The notes under the pieces are model-generated. The model ran no database searches, was not told the DNA's origin, and saw only the letters and a program-made list of their open reading frames with translations. A program made the position numbers and the translations under genes. 64,000 nucleotides of DNA from Liquidambar formosana (taxonomy: Eukaryota > Streptophyta > Magnoliopsida > Saxifragales > Altingiaceae): assembly GCA_039720395.1 (NCBI GenBank), contig CM077833.1, positions 28,232,271-28,296,270 on the forward strand. Reading direction: 5' to 3'. This document shows, piece after piece, positions 13,801-25,265 of this stretch. The first letter of the stretch is position 1. The number at the start of each line of letters is the position of its first letter.

Positions 13801-15746
13801 GTGGTATCTTGTGTTTACTTCTCTGTGCATTGTTCTGTCTCAGCTCCCAAACCTCAATTCAATTGCGGGACTCTCTCTCATAGGGGCAGTGACAGCCATC
13901 ACTTACTCCACTATGGTTTGGGTCCTCTCTGTTAGCCAACAAAGGCCACCCTCAATTTCCTATCAACCCCTTTCATCCCCCTCTTTTACTTCTTCTGTCT
14001 TTTCAGTCATGAATGCCCTTGGAATTGTGGCATTTGCATTCAGGGGCCACAATTTAGCCATGGAGATTCAGGTATGCACTATGTGAGATTTACTCCCTTT
14101 CTTTCAAAAATCTATTATTGAAAATTGAATATGTGCATTTCGGTCATTTAAAGGCATTCTGTTTTGCTTTCAGGCGACAATGCCATCAACCTTTAAGCAC
14201 CCAGCTCATGTGCCCATGTGGAGGGGAGCCAAAGTAGCCTATTTCTTCATTGCCATGTGCTTGTTCCCTGTTGCTATAGGAGGTTTTTGGGCCTATGGAA
14301 ACCTTGTAAGTGTACTAAGCATTGCATTCTTTATTCTCACAATGCATGTGCACATGAAGAGTTAATAACGTTGAAAAGGCCAAGGGAGGAAAATTACAAC
14401 AATACAAACAGTGCATGCATAGCAAAAAGGAAAGAAAAATAAAAGAAAATAAAAGAAAGAAGATGCATAACCTCTAATGTTGTGCACCTTAAATATTGGA
14501 ACCAATGAGGAAGATTGATATATACATACATATATACACACGTGTATTTTGTGAATCATAATTTGTAACTTGAATTGTTGTGAAAGGTCAATGACACTAA
14601 AGAAGCTTCCATTCATAGCATAAAAGATATAGATTGGTGAGATAAGAATCATAAGATTTTTGTCCTATCAGGCGCTTCACCCCTTTGCATTGTTTCCAAG
14701 TGTGAAACTTTGATCTTGATTTTGTTTTATCCTTTTAGGATATGATTTTTTTCCTGTTTCCAAGTGTAAAAAAACTTGCGGTATGTTTTGTTACGCTTTG
14801 TTTTCTTTGTTTTCAAATAAGAAAATAGCAAGGTGGAAAAACACTGATTATCAAATTTTGGAAGCTGTCACTGTCCAATACTCAACATAGGTTTCTATTC
14901 ACTGTGAAAACAATAGTGTGCCAAGAAATAACTATCTAAGGTTGTTCTGATTCTTGTTTTGTTTAAGTAGTTGACAAGTGATATTACAATTGAGTAACAA
15001 AATACTAGTGTTGTTCATAATGAACTTTTTTTAAAAATAATCAAACATTTATGACATTTCAGCAAGGAAAAAGGAACTTTTCATAGAAGTTGGTAATTTT
15101 CTCTTGTAACATTGTATTGTTATATGGATATTGATGATGATTACATGTGAGCACTATTATCTGCTAGTTTTCAATGGTTTTATGAGTTGTGTATGTGAGA
15201 AAGTTTTTGCACTGTGAAGGCCTGTTAACGATTGGGTCAATGTTCTGTTTCTTGTTGTAGATGCCTTCAGGAGGGATTCTCAATGCTCTGTATGCATTCC
15301 ATAGTCACGATATTCCAAGAGGACTCCTTGCAATAACCTTCCTTCTAGTTGTGTTCAATTGTTTGAGTAGTTTCCAAATATACTCGATGCCTGTTTTCGA
15401 CAGTTTTGAAGCTGGCTACACCAGCCGTACTAACCGCCCGTGCTCAATTTGGGTCCGGTCTGGTTTTCGAGTCTTTTATGGCTTCATCTCCTTCTTCATT
15501 GGGGTGGCACTTCCTTTCCTCTCCAGTCTTGCTGGTCTTTTAGGAGGATTAACTCTTCCAGTCACATTTGCTTACCCTTGCTTCATGTGGGTTCTCATAA
15601 AAAAGCCTATGAAATACAGCTTCAATTGGTATTTCAACTGGATCCTGGGGTGGTTGGGAATTGCCTTTAGCTTGGCTTTCTCCATTGGAGGTGTGTGGAG
15701 TATGGTGAACAGTGGACTCAAGCTAAAATTTTTCAAGCCCAACTGA
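10807..15746 (+). CDS. LHT8: Amino-acid permease, lysine/histidine transporter-like 8 type
   Basis: Proton-coupled amino-acid importer of the AAAP family, expected in the plasma membrane. Five exons join in frame: 10807-11189, 13174-13307, 13644-14071, 14174-14305 and 15261-15746, giving 520 aa, which fits full-length LHT8-type proteins. The ATG at 10807 was chosen because the frame upstream offers only a TTG. The Ser/Pro/Thr-rich cytosolic N-terminus of about 90 residues (ISIPATPRVSTPEILTPSG) is characteristic of this subgroup and absent from short LHTs. Hydrophobic helices follow from NAGVGFQALVLPVAFAFLGW onward. Conserved blocks include HEAVPGKRYNRY, FRGHNLAMEIQ and, at the C-terminus, GGVWSMV. 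Intron 1 (1984 bp) and intron 4 (955 bp) hold nothing recognised beyond AT-rich sequence. No defect was seen. Subgroup assignment is strong; the substrate range is inferred. Confidence 0.95.
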
Positions 15747-18540
15747 GATTTTGAAGAAAGTTGCTTAAAAGGGTCATCTGCATTCTACGAAATTTTATGT
15801 AGAAATTATATTATTTGTCTTCAGTGGTAGCTGAAATCTCAGTTTTTATGTATGGATCTGTTAATTATTATGCATAGCTGGATGGTGAGTTCATTTTCAA
15901 GTGATTTTGTTGTTCTTTCTTTCTCGGGCAGTTTGTCCTCTCCCCTGCGATAGTTTTAAAACAATGAACAGAAGGATAAACATATGGTTTTGTTGTGAAT
16001 TGTAACCTTTATTGACTCTCTTCAAATATACCTCACACTGAGGCTGAGCTGCAGTAGTTTGCTGGAAAAGGCTAAAACCATTAAGCCACTGCTGCTGCAC
16101 CATCACTACCATTGTCAGCATGCCATTTTTGCTGCTTCTGCACCACTGACTCCAGCACCTCAATCCCACCACCAGTACATCACCTAAGCTGCTACCTGTA
16201 CACTTGCATCGTGCCACTAATGTTTAAAGGATAAAATGAAAAGAAGCATCCAATGGTTTATCGATATTGAATAGCATTTTCAATATAATATGTCAAGAAG
16301 CATATTAATATATGTAGTGCTATTTGACATTTTTAAATTTGTGGTGTTGGCCACAGGCACTGCAACGCCAACTAGTGCCAACATCATGATTTCTATTGGC
16401 ATGTAAAACCCACTTGTTGCAATTGTGGCCCAAACATGCGAAATCTTTACACTGGAAAGTCTCTAAAGTGAGCACGTTTTGTGGGGTTTGGTTCCTCTGT
16501 AGTAAATCCCTCTTCACTATGCCCATAATCAATAAAATTTTGGCCGTGTCAGCATCAATAGAAGAACGAAGTCACCATTAGAAGGGTCCGTCTTTAATCA
16601 AAGAAAATGCCTTTTCCACCTACTCTCGCAATGTAAAGCACGCTTAAGCAAGCAAAAAAAAAAAAAAAAAAAAAAAAAAGAGGGGGGGGGGGGGGGGGGG
16701 GGGGTGGGTGTGTGTGTGTGCTTGGGCTCAACTAGGTCTGATGTATTTTGAAAATATGGACATGTCAGACTAACCAATGCACATTTCCTCTTCCAAACCT
16801 GCATTTCCCAAGATTGCTACCCAACGTGGGTGTCCCGCAATTAGTGCCCGAAAACAGAGTTTAAGGCGTCCAGGATCCATGTTGGTGGGAGTAAATGAAG
16901 AAAGAAAACTATCCTGAACTCACTAATTGAATAATTCAAGAATCCTCCATTCAAAATTTAAATTAGGGATGCATGATGGAATTATGCGCTAACAAGGCAC
17001 AATCAACGCCGAACCTCGGTCCATTTTGTCACCATAATTTTGCCAATAGAAATCACGCACGCCATGAGTGACACAGGATTTTGAAAAATGTAACCATATA
17101 AATTGGTTAAACAATTTGGGACCCATTCGTTGACTTGCAAGTCACGCACGCCATGACTCAGTACTCCATAAAGGATTTCCGGATTTAGTGAAGCATTCAA
17201 TACCCCTGATTTAATAGCTAGGATCCACATGCAACATGTCAATGTCATTCATACCCCCGATAAGACATCTAGCCATCAACAGGTGAGGTTGATTACCCAA
17301 AATCCTCCTCTCTAATTGCTCTTGATACTTAGGCTTTGGATGGGGAAGGTCCCCCCAAGTTCAATTTTTTTCTTACGAGTCAGGTTTTCGTAATCAATGT
17401 GGGTAGACGGTAGTCTTATCCATAGAGCTCCCTAATCCTTCAAAAATAAGGCGAAAAAATGCCAGGGATCCCAAAATTTTACCAAATTTATTTGTTCAAT
17501 TTATCTAGTTGATGTGTGGCATGATGTGATAATAAATATGACACACTACGTCAACCCACGTAATTTTTACATCAGCGATCAAGTTAGCGACCAAGTTAGT
17601 TAGAGGAGTAAATTTGAACAAATTAGGCATTATAGAATCATAGAAAAATGCAATAAGTGCCAAGACGAAGCAAAAGCAAAAACAAAACGCATGTGAAAAA
17701 GACGTGCATGCAAAGTCATTCTATCAAACTGTTAGCCTGTTAACATATTTATGATAAACAAGATATTTCGTCAAATGGGCCCCCATCGTTGGTGGCATGT
17801 CATTCACCATCCCCCATACCTGTACGATGATTACCAAAAAAAAAAAAAAAAAAAACACAAAGAAGATGATGACAAGTAACACATGAACCTCCCTCAAAAC
17901 CACAATGGTGCCCACTATTTTAGGCTTTTTAGCTGCAACCTTTCTATTTTTATGCCATTCATCTACTACCTCGGAGTAAGCATTCATTCGTAGGCTACTA
18001 GGATGCTAGGCTTCATAATTTTCTTGCCACTCCCCCCACTAAATCATCAAACACCCTCTAGAGCCCAAACATGTAACTTACCATGTTGCTTGAAATATTC
18101 AATTATTGGTCACAACCAAAACAATTTTCTTTCTGAAAAGAAAATCAAATTCCAAGCATCCAAACAGAAATGAGTTCTTCCAAACAGGATATATATATGT
18201 AAACTCCCAAAAGGCTGGTCCTTTTTTCCTTCCACTTTCATGGATCGATGATATGTTCAACACATCAAAACATTTACATAGCCATGAAAAAAACAAGACC
18301 CTAAAAGACACTGAAAACAACTACCCAACAGGTACACTCTCAATCGAGTCATCCTGCCTGTAAAACTATAGTCTATATAGTCTATACCCACCACCAAACA
18401 AGGACCCAAAAATAGACACCCGAAACTTTGAAGTATGACCCCACAAAATACCACTAACAGGAAAATGGGAGAAAAAAACCCACCAAAATGATGCCAAAAG
18501 AAAGAAAAAGTTTTCCCTTGAAATGGTAGGTAAAAGCTCT
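15747..18540. other. Intergenic region, LHT8-like 3' flank to DOF gene
   Basis: The first 200-400 bp is presumably LHT8-like 3' UTR. The rest has only short unconvincing open frames. One at 16320-16532 (minus) has CxxC-like pairs but matches no family I recognise. Notable content is the A-run and G-run at 16654-16704 and a poly-A of about 20 near 17837. The genes on either side converge, so this interval holds two 3' ends. Confidence 0.65.
16654..16720. repeat. Poly-A (26) followed by poly-G (23) and a GT repeat
   Basis: A run of A at 16654-16679 is followed after two bases by a run of G at 16682-16704 and then by alternating T and G to about 16720. Lengths of such runs are unreliable in assemblies. 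Confidence 0.9.
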
Positions 18541-19248
18541 TCACTTCAAACCTTTGCCTGGCATGGAAATCGCAAGGTCCGGCCAACCAAAGCAATCCCC
18601 GTCAGGTAACCCGCTTTCAACACCACTCATCTGCCACGTGTTGCAACCAGAAGAAGCCACCGACGTACCCCCACCGATACCACCACCACCACCACCACCA
18701 CCACCAATACCCACTTCACCGACTTCAGGATACGCCCAAACCGCCCTACCAAGCCCAAAACCCGCTTCATCGAACCCTTGTCCGATCCCTAACCCGAACC
18801 CACCCAGCGCCAAGAACCCCGGTGCCTGCGAGTTCAGCAACGACGTAAAACCCCCGGCCACATCCTCGTTCAGATTCACATCGCTCATCAACGGCGAAAC
18901 CCTTTCGGTCTTAATATCGGCCGAGACCGAAATGGGTGTAGCGGGTAATGGGTCATGGGTCGCGGAAGAAGAAGAGGAAGATGCTGAAGAAGAGGTGCGA
19001 GAACGCTTGGAGTTCTTGCGGCTGCCGCCGCCGACGGGGATGTTGCGGAGGGTCCCACCCTGAGTCCAGTAGCGGCGGCACGACTTGCAGAAGTGGCGGG
19101 GCTGAGAGAGGTTGTAGTTGTTGTAGTAGCAGAATTTGGTATTGGTGGAGTTGCAGCGTGGGCAGGCTAGATGCTCTGCCTCCGGCGGGTGGGGACCCAC
19201 TTGGGTCTGGGGTCTCGCCTGTCGTCTTTCGCCGGAATCTGACGACAT
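18541..19248 (-). CDS. DOF-type zinc-finger transcription factor (DOF3.4/OBP1-like)
   Basis: Plant-specific nuclear DNA-binding protein of 235 aa in one exon, expected to bind AAAG cores. The DOF domain covers about residues 27-80. Its single CX2CX21CX2C zinc finger uses Cys29, Cys32, Cys54 and Cys57, with the family core [20 protein letters not shown] and the tail [16 protein letters not shown]. After it come a basic patch (SRKNSKRSR), a Ser-rich run, a Gly-rich spacer around residues 182-195 and a C-terminal [12 protein letters not shown] block that resembles the DOF3.4/DOF1.7 group. The start MSSDSGERR is the only suitable ATG and has a CT-rich leader just upstream. The DOF call is certain; the subgroup is inferred from the tail motif. 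Confidence 0.96.
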   Translation of the reverse strand: MSSDSGERRQARPQTQVGPHPPEAEHLACPRCNSTNTKFCYYNNYNLSQPRHFCKSCRRYWTQGGTLRNIPVGGGSRKNSKRSRTSSSASSSSSSATHDPLPATPISVSADIKTERVSPLMSDVNLNEDVAGGFTSLLNSQAPGFLALGGFGLGIGQGFDEAGFGLGRAVWAYPEVGEVGIGGGGGGGGGIGGGTSVASSGCNTWQMSGVESGLPDGDCFGWPDLAISMPGKGLK

Positions 19249-19438
19249 TGTTGGATGTACGTATGTTTCTATGTATGTATATGTATGGGGGTGTGTGGTT
19301 TTGTTGTATTTTTATTTGGGTTCAGGTGAAGGTCGTTGGGGAGAAGGGATGGAAGAGACAAAGTTGGGGAAAAAGTAATGAGAAGGAATGAGAATGAAAG
19401 GGGAAGGGTTTTGGAAGTAGAGAATGGGTTTTTATTAT

Positions 19439-19463
19439 AGAGAGAGAGAGAGAGAGAGAGAGG
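19439..19463 (-). repeat. (GA/CT)n microsatellite in the DOF leader
   Basis: About 12 GA units lie 190-215 nt upstream of the DOF ATG and read CT on the coding strand. Such CT tracts are common in plant 5' UTRs and core promoters; a role here is inferred. Confidence 0.8.
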
Positions 19464-19499
19464 GACCATGAGAAGGCTTTACAGGCGGTGGCTTTTGTA

Positions 19500-22400
19500 G
19501 TGTACGACATTTTAGATGGCTGGCTTAGACCAGGCTCGGCTTGTGTTGATTTATTTTCGAGAGGAGGAGCAAATATGCTGTGGACCTTGCCAAATCAATC
19601 TTATTGTGTCTGCTGATGTGTCGAATCGTAATTGGAGATTGGATTGGGCATCCATAGACAGCACCTACAAGAAAGAAAATGAAGTGTGAAAATCTCTGTT
19701 ATTGGTTGGAGATATTATTACTTTATTAGCGGCTTCACACAGTTCTCAAGTGAGATGAGGGGAAGTGTCAATAATATTTGCTTATTTATTTAGTTTTATT
19801 TTTTGGCTTCTTCGTTTCCATCTTTTAAGAATTCTTCTGTTGTGTGACATACCGACATAAGCTAAGACTTTATTTTACTCACCTTGCATCTTTTTAAGAG
19901 TTCTTTTGACCTTTTGGTGGTTGGAGGCTTTCTTTCTTCTTTCTTCTTCTTCTTCTTCTTCTTCTTTTCGGGTGGCGTGGGGTGGGGGTGGGGGTGGGCG
20001 TGGGGATGGGATGGGGGCTTGAGGACTGAGGAGAGTCTAATTGGGCTCTTGCACGACATGAAAGCAAACTAAATATTTAAGATTTTAAAGAAAAGCTGGC
20101 TATATATTTTGTACTACATATGTATTATATATAAATAATTTTGATCATGTGTGGGATATCTCGGATATCTCGTATGATAACAGTCGTTCATAAGTAATAC
20201 GCGTACGCATGTGAATGCGAACATGTCATCCATAGATGATTATAATCAAACTGGACAGTTTGAAATATCCTGCACTTAAACAGCTCTAATATATAAAAAT
20301 AGACATTAAACTTTCTCCCTCCCCAAAATAGTAATTTTTTTTTTTTTACGATCGGTTAAAAATATTTGATCACTTTGAAATGTCGAAGTTTGAATTTAGA
20401 ATGTTAAAGATAATATTGAAAAGATCAAATTAAACAAGTGACATCTCATTATGTTTATGCATTTTCTTAATATATGCATGTTTTAATTTTCAACATCTTT
20501 CTTTGAATGGAAACAATAACCTTTATACAATCACCCACTTAAACACCTCCAAACCTCCAATTGATCCCTCCTAACGTTGATAAGTTTACCTCAAATCTCA
20601 AACTCCTAAACTTAAGTCTCTTTGGACATTTATTGAAGACCAATGTAGAGCCCTTCAAATTAAAATCCATGAAAATAGTTAGTGGGATTCTTTTCTCTGT
20701 TTTTTTTTTTAATTTTTGGCTGGATCGAAAGGGTTAGTGGGATTCTTGTTGGCCTGATCATTGGTTAATACTTGAGTTTGACTTATTTGTCTTTACAATT
20801 TTAAGAGCACTTGATTAATCTCTCATTTAATGATTTCAACACCCCGCGTGCATGTAAAGCTAACTTCTTATTGCTTGGGTCTTCACAGAGTCCTTACCAG
20901 TGGAATGATGAGAATTAATTTCTAGAATAATGGAAAAAGAACTTACGATGATCAAATAAATTATGGCCAACTTACTTTATGCTATCACTTTAGGTGGTGG
21001 GAATTGGCAGAAAAAAAGAAGAGCATTGAATGAAACGGACTCAATTATCATTATTCTTTCTTTCTTTCTTTCCTCTTTTTATTTTTTTATTTTTTATTTT
21101 TTGGGTTGGCATTCATTATCATTTGTTTTTGGTAATACATTACACTTAGTTCTTTCACTGATGCGTTGCACTTTCATTACTTCATATAGTAATGTAATTA
21201 GTCCAAGATTTTACAATTTGAATAAAAAAATTTCTCCTCTTCTACTCTATTTTCAAAATTTTCTCCCTTTTCACTCACATAAGATTTACATAAGCACCAC
21301 TACATGAGTGTAATTCTTATTTCATGTGAAGGAAGTAAATAGACCGTCCAAAAAAAAAAAAAAAAAAAAAAAATCAAAGAGAATAGCACTATTCGTGTAA
21401 ATCAAGCCAGTAAATTTCTATAATCTACACATTTTTTTTAGGGTAACTTATATCTACACATTTCATCAACTCTGGAACCCGAATTCATATCCTTTACTTA
21501 ATTTAAGTGTGTTGGATTATTATTGCTTTACTACATTACAACTCACAACACTATTTCAAATGACTTACTTAAGGAGCATTTAAGAAAAAGTGTCAGTATT
21601 ATTGAGTGTCTCAAGTGCAAGCTTCATTTTTTATATGATGCAAAATCTAACACAAATCCTATCTGATCCAAACTCCTTACGGCTATCGTCAACCATTGGA
21701 GTCGTGTATTCTTTTTCTGCGAAAGGTTTTTGTCGAGGTAGTTATAGCAAAGTCTTTCATAAAGGTCATATGTTTAAACTTGGGTCGGGACAAAACAATT
21801 ACTAATATTAAAACAACGAAGAAAAAGGGGTTAACCAAAGCCTTCTTGAATCGTGAGTCGGCTAAGCAGTGGAGAGAGAAAGAGCGAGAGAGAGGGGGGA
21901 TTAATTTTGGATCAAAGAGAACCGACAGTATGATGAATGTCGGGCCGCGTGGGGAGCAATAATTGGGTTGCCTGGGCCGAGAGTGCTTGCGCAGCATCAG
22001 ATTCCCTCTTCGTACGGTGCCTTTGCCGGATTTCTCGGTCGCCGTGATCTCTGGGACTATATGGATTCACCTCTCTCTCTCTCTCTCTCCACACCCCTAT
22101 TTTCCATGTTAAAAACTGTGCACGAAGACGACTCTACAGTGTATTATCTACGTATTATTATTATCTTTTTTTCTATCATCAATAGTCGCACCTCCTCTGT
22201 ACCCATCTTCTGTTTCCCACCGTCTGATCATCTCTCAAATCTTCTGATCCTGTGTTTCAAGGAACAGCTCATAATGCATGGCATAACTCATTTCCCATTC
22301 ACATTTCATCTGATTTTTGATCTGATGGGATATCCCGTACGTCTTTGATCATCATGAATCATGATCATACCGTGTGTACGCCATTGAATATATTATGTGT

Positions 22401-25265
22401 TGATCGACACAAGTCATGCATGAATGGACAGACTGTGATGGTGCATGCCGTCCTCACAAGATCATTACTCACTTCATATATTCGGGATTATCCTATTTCT
22501 TCTGACCCGATCTGACCTCTCTCTACCACTGGTGTGGTTCGTGGCGCAGGAGGGGCAGAGGACCTCTCGCTCAGGAAACGGTGAGGGGGTCTCCAGTGTT
22601 GAAAATTTGACTGGAGGACACGTGTCGCTTAAAGGACAGGGTCATTCTGTCCCGGCACGCGCGCGGCTATAGCAGCAGCCAGCCGGAGTCCTTGGTAGGG
22701 TCAGACTTCAGAGAGTCTCATTCTCACAGATTCTCTCTCTTCTCTGTGTGCCGACGGGTTAGGCTAAGTCTCGCCTGACTACAAGGAACCCACCGTGCGT
22801 CCACACCCATCCCCGCATTCCAAATTAACTCTGCACTTTTCCCGTGGAGAGATGTCCATGTAGATTCATTTTTGGGTAATTAATGTTTATGCTTGGAAGA
22901 TTATTATTGTTAAAAGAACTGAAAATTATAATATAATGTTATGTTTCGGTAGGAAAGAGGAAAAAAGGAAAGGAAGGGAAGACGAGAGAAATGTATTTTC
23001 TATCCTTAAGTGATGGAAAAGAAATCTCTTTTCTTTCTTATGTGTTTGGTTGGATGGATGTAGAATGGAAGGTTCCTTTTTTCTTGTATATTTGGTATAA
23101 AAAAAAATAAAAATAATAAATACTGAATTTACTATTTTTTTCCTCGTATATATAGTAATAATAAATAATAATAATAAATATAAGGGTAAATGTATCATTT
23201 AAATAAAAAGGTTCTATTTCCCTCCTCAAACCCTCTTAAAATTGAGAGGAAAGAAAAAGTGGAAAAAAGGGATTCCTAATCCTCCCTCCCATTTCCATCA
23301 TTCCCCTTTTTCCTTCAACCAAACACACTAAACTTTTTCCATCCCTCTCCTTTTTCCTTCCCTCCTTTCCCCCTAACCAAGCACAGGGTAAATGTTTACA
23401 GGGTGTCCCTAGGTACTATCTTACTCTGAGTTTTCCAAAGTCTCGCTTTGGCTCATTTATTCTGAAATAGGTGTTTTATAATATATCTCACTTCAGCAGT
23501 GGAGAGAAGGGAAGGGAAGCGAAGCGAAGGGAAGGAAAAATCGGATTAGAGGTTATCGCTCATTTCATATCAATTAACATTTGCCAAAAATCTTAACTAT
23601 CTAACCATGCAACACAAATGAGGTTGTTGCTAATTTCAAATCAATTTAATGCACCAAAACACTTGTTGATGTTTTTTTTTTTTTTTCTCTCTCTCTCTCT
23701 CTTTTTCAATGATGTTATTACTACTTTCAGATCAATTTCTTTTTCTTTTCTTTTCAAGTGAATAGAACTTATTGGACTGACTCTCATGTGGGATAGGCAA
23801 TATTACTGCAGGCAGTGAGACAAGCTTTTCGCAAGAAAAAAAAATGATTAAAAGTTGTTAGATCGAAAGTTGTTATTTCGGTGATTAAACAGCATAGGGG
23901 ATTACTCGACAGGCGCTATTTCTGAATGGTAAAAAATTATGAGAGAAGATAAATTGCCAGTGTGAGTATTTCACTCGAGGAGGGTCAAAGGTGGTCTCTT
24001 CCTCAGAAATCTATTTTAACATCTTAATATATTCATAAATGGATACAGTGTGGAGAAAATTTGCATCAGAATTGAAAATTTCTTCACTCCAATCAGGTAC
24101 GTACGGAACCCATCACATTGATGCGTAGGAAAAATGGGGCATAAACCCAGGTGGGGCGGTTTGACTAAACAGCATCCTTGCCATTTGTGTCTCACAAAGA
24201 GCTGTATCCCACCGACGCCAATGCCAATAGTCCAATACCAATGACAAATGGGGATGACAATACCCAACAGTTGAGTTCCATGGTGGCCGTTTCAATGGCC
24301 AAACACACCTGTACGTGTCCGCAAACGGCCAGAAATTTTCAATTCCATCATATGTAGAAGATGTGCATTTTAAAACCGTGGAATTGATTTGTCCCTTTGG
24401 GTGCAGTGGGCCATTTGTAATGTATTTCCTTCAACAATAATAACAATCACTTCCTTGTGCCTAACGCAAAAATGCACTTCACCTTCCGCAACCTAGTTTC
24501 CTTATAAATTAATCACAAATGCTTTGGTTGAAGTTTTTAAAATGAGTCTGTCTAGGAGGATGGCACCACCATTACTCTTGTTATATTATTATTTTTTATT
24601 ATTATTATTTTTTTTTACGGCAAAAAGATGTTAAAACGGATCCATCCTTGCGAGCTGAACTTGGCCAAAAAATTGATCAAATATTATTTAAGGAGAGGGA
24701 ACATCAAATTTCATTGAGTGCCTTTTGTGCAAACCATTCGACACTTATTGAGTTTCACGCAATATTTACTTAAAAAAGAGGTGAGCCCAGTTCATATAAC
24801 CTAGAAGGCGCATTTTTAAAACCAACACAAATTGGCATAGAGCTGAACCAACTGATCAATTCTGGCAGTGATTTGGAAGAACATTCGCGCTAGAGACGAA
24901 TACTCACCCATATATTGAATGATCCAACCAAATGTGAATCACACGGCTTGATAAATCACAACTTCGATTTGTAAGCCCCCAACACCCCGAAGAAAAAAGG
25001 GCAAAGAAAGGGGCAAAAGAAAAAAAAACCCCGCACACACTCACATGCAGAAAACTCTGATAGCCAAAAAAAGAGCATCAGTAACATGGTGGTTATTACC
25101 TCCGTAGAGATTAAAGATTTATGCCTTAGGCAAAGTTTACATAACAGTCCAAAAAGCGCATATAAACTATACAGTATACACAAAACAGGGCACAGGCAAA
25201 ATATCGCTACGAGGAGCTCTAGTCACCATCAATCTGTGAGGTATGGAGACACAGTGACTTCCCTA
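19500..25265. other. Intergenic region, DOF promoter to kaurene oxidase copy 1
   Basis: About 19.5-20.1 kb is the likely DOF promoter and contains a (TTC)n tract and a G-rich tract near 19935-20010. The rest is mostly AT-rich without a credible gene. A less AT-rich patch at 22440-22850 has a perfect GACACGTGTC G-box palindrome at 22617-22626. A CT repeat lies at 22071-22089. A possible inverted-repeat element lies at 22942-23385. Open frames here are short and match nothing I recognise. Confidence 0.6.
22942..23385. mobile_element. Possible MITE with TTGGTT/AAGGAA-rich inverted ends
   Basis: The left end reads TGTTTCGGTAGGAAAGAGG. The right end read on the other strand is TGCTTGGTTAGGGGGAAAGG, and both continue into GGAAGG-rich sequence. 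A second pair (GTGTTTGGTTGGATGG inside left, GTGTGTTTGGTTGAAGG inside right) is also inverted. The match is imperfect and low-complexity, and no target duplication was found. Confidence 0.4.

Noticed and set aside
18554..19063. Pro-rich plus-strand frame opposite the DOF gene
   Set aside because: Antisense shadow; the minus strand holds a perfect DOF domain.
21960..22480. Possible conserved microRNA precursor (GCAGCATCA, palindromic GATCATCATG words)
   Set aside because: I compared these with the common conserved plant microRNAs I know, such as miR172 and miR168, and found no full match or matching stem.
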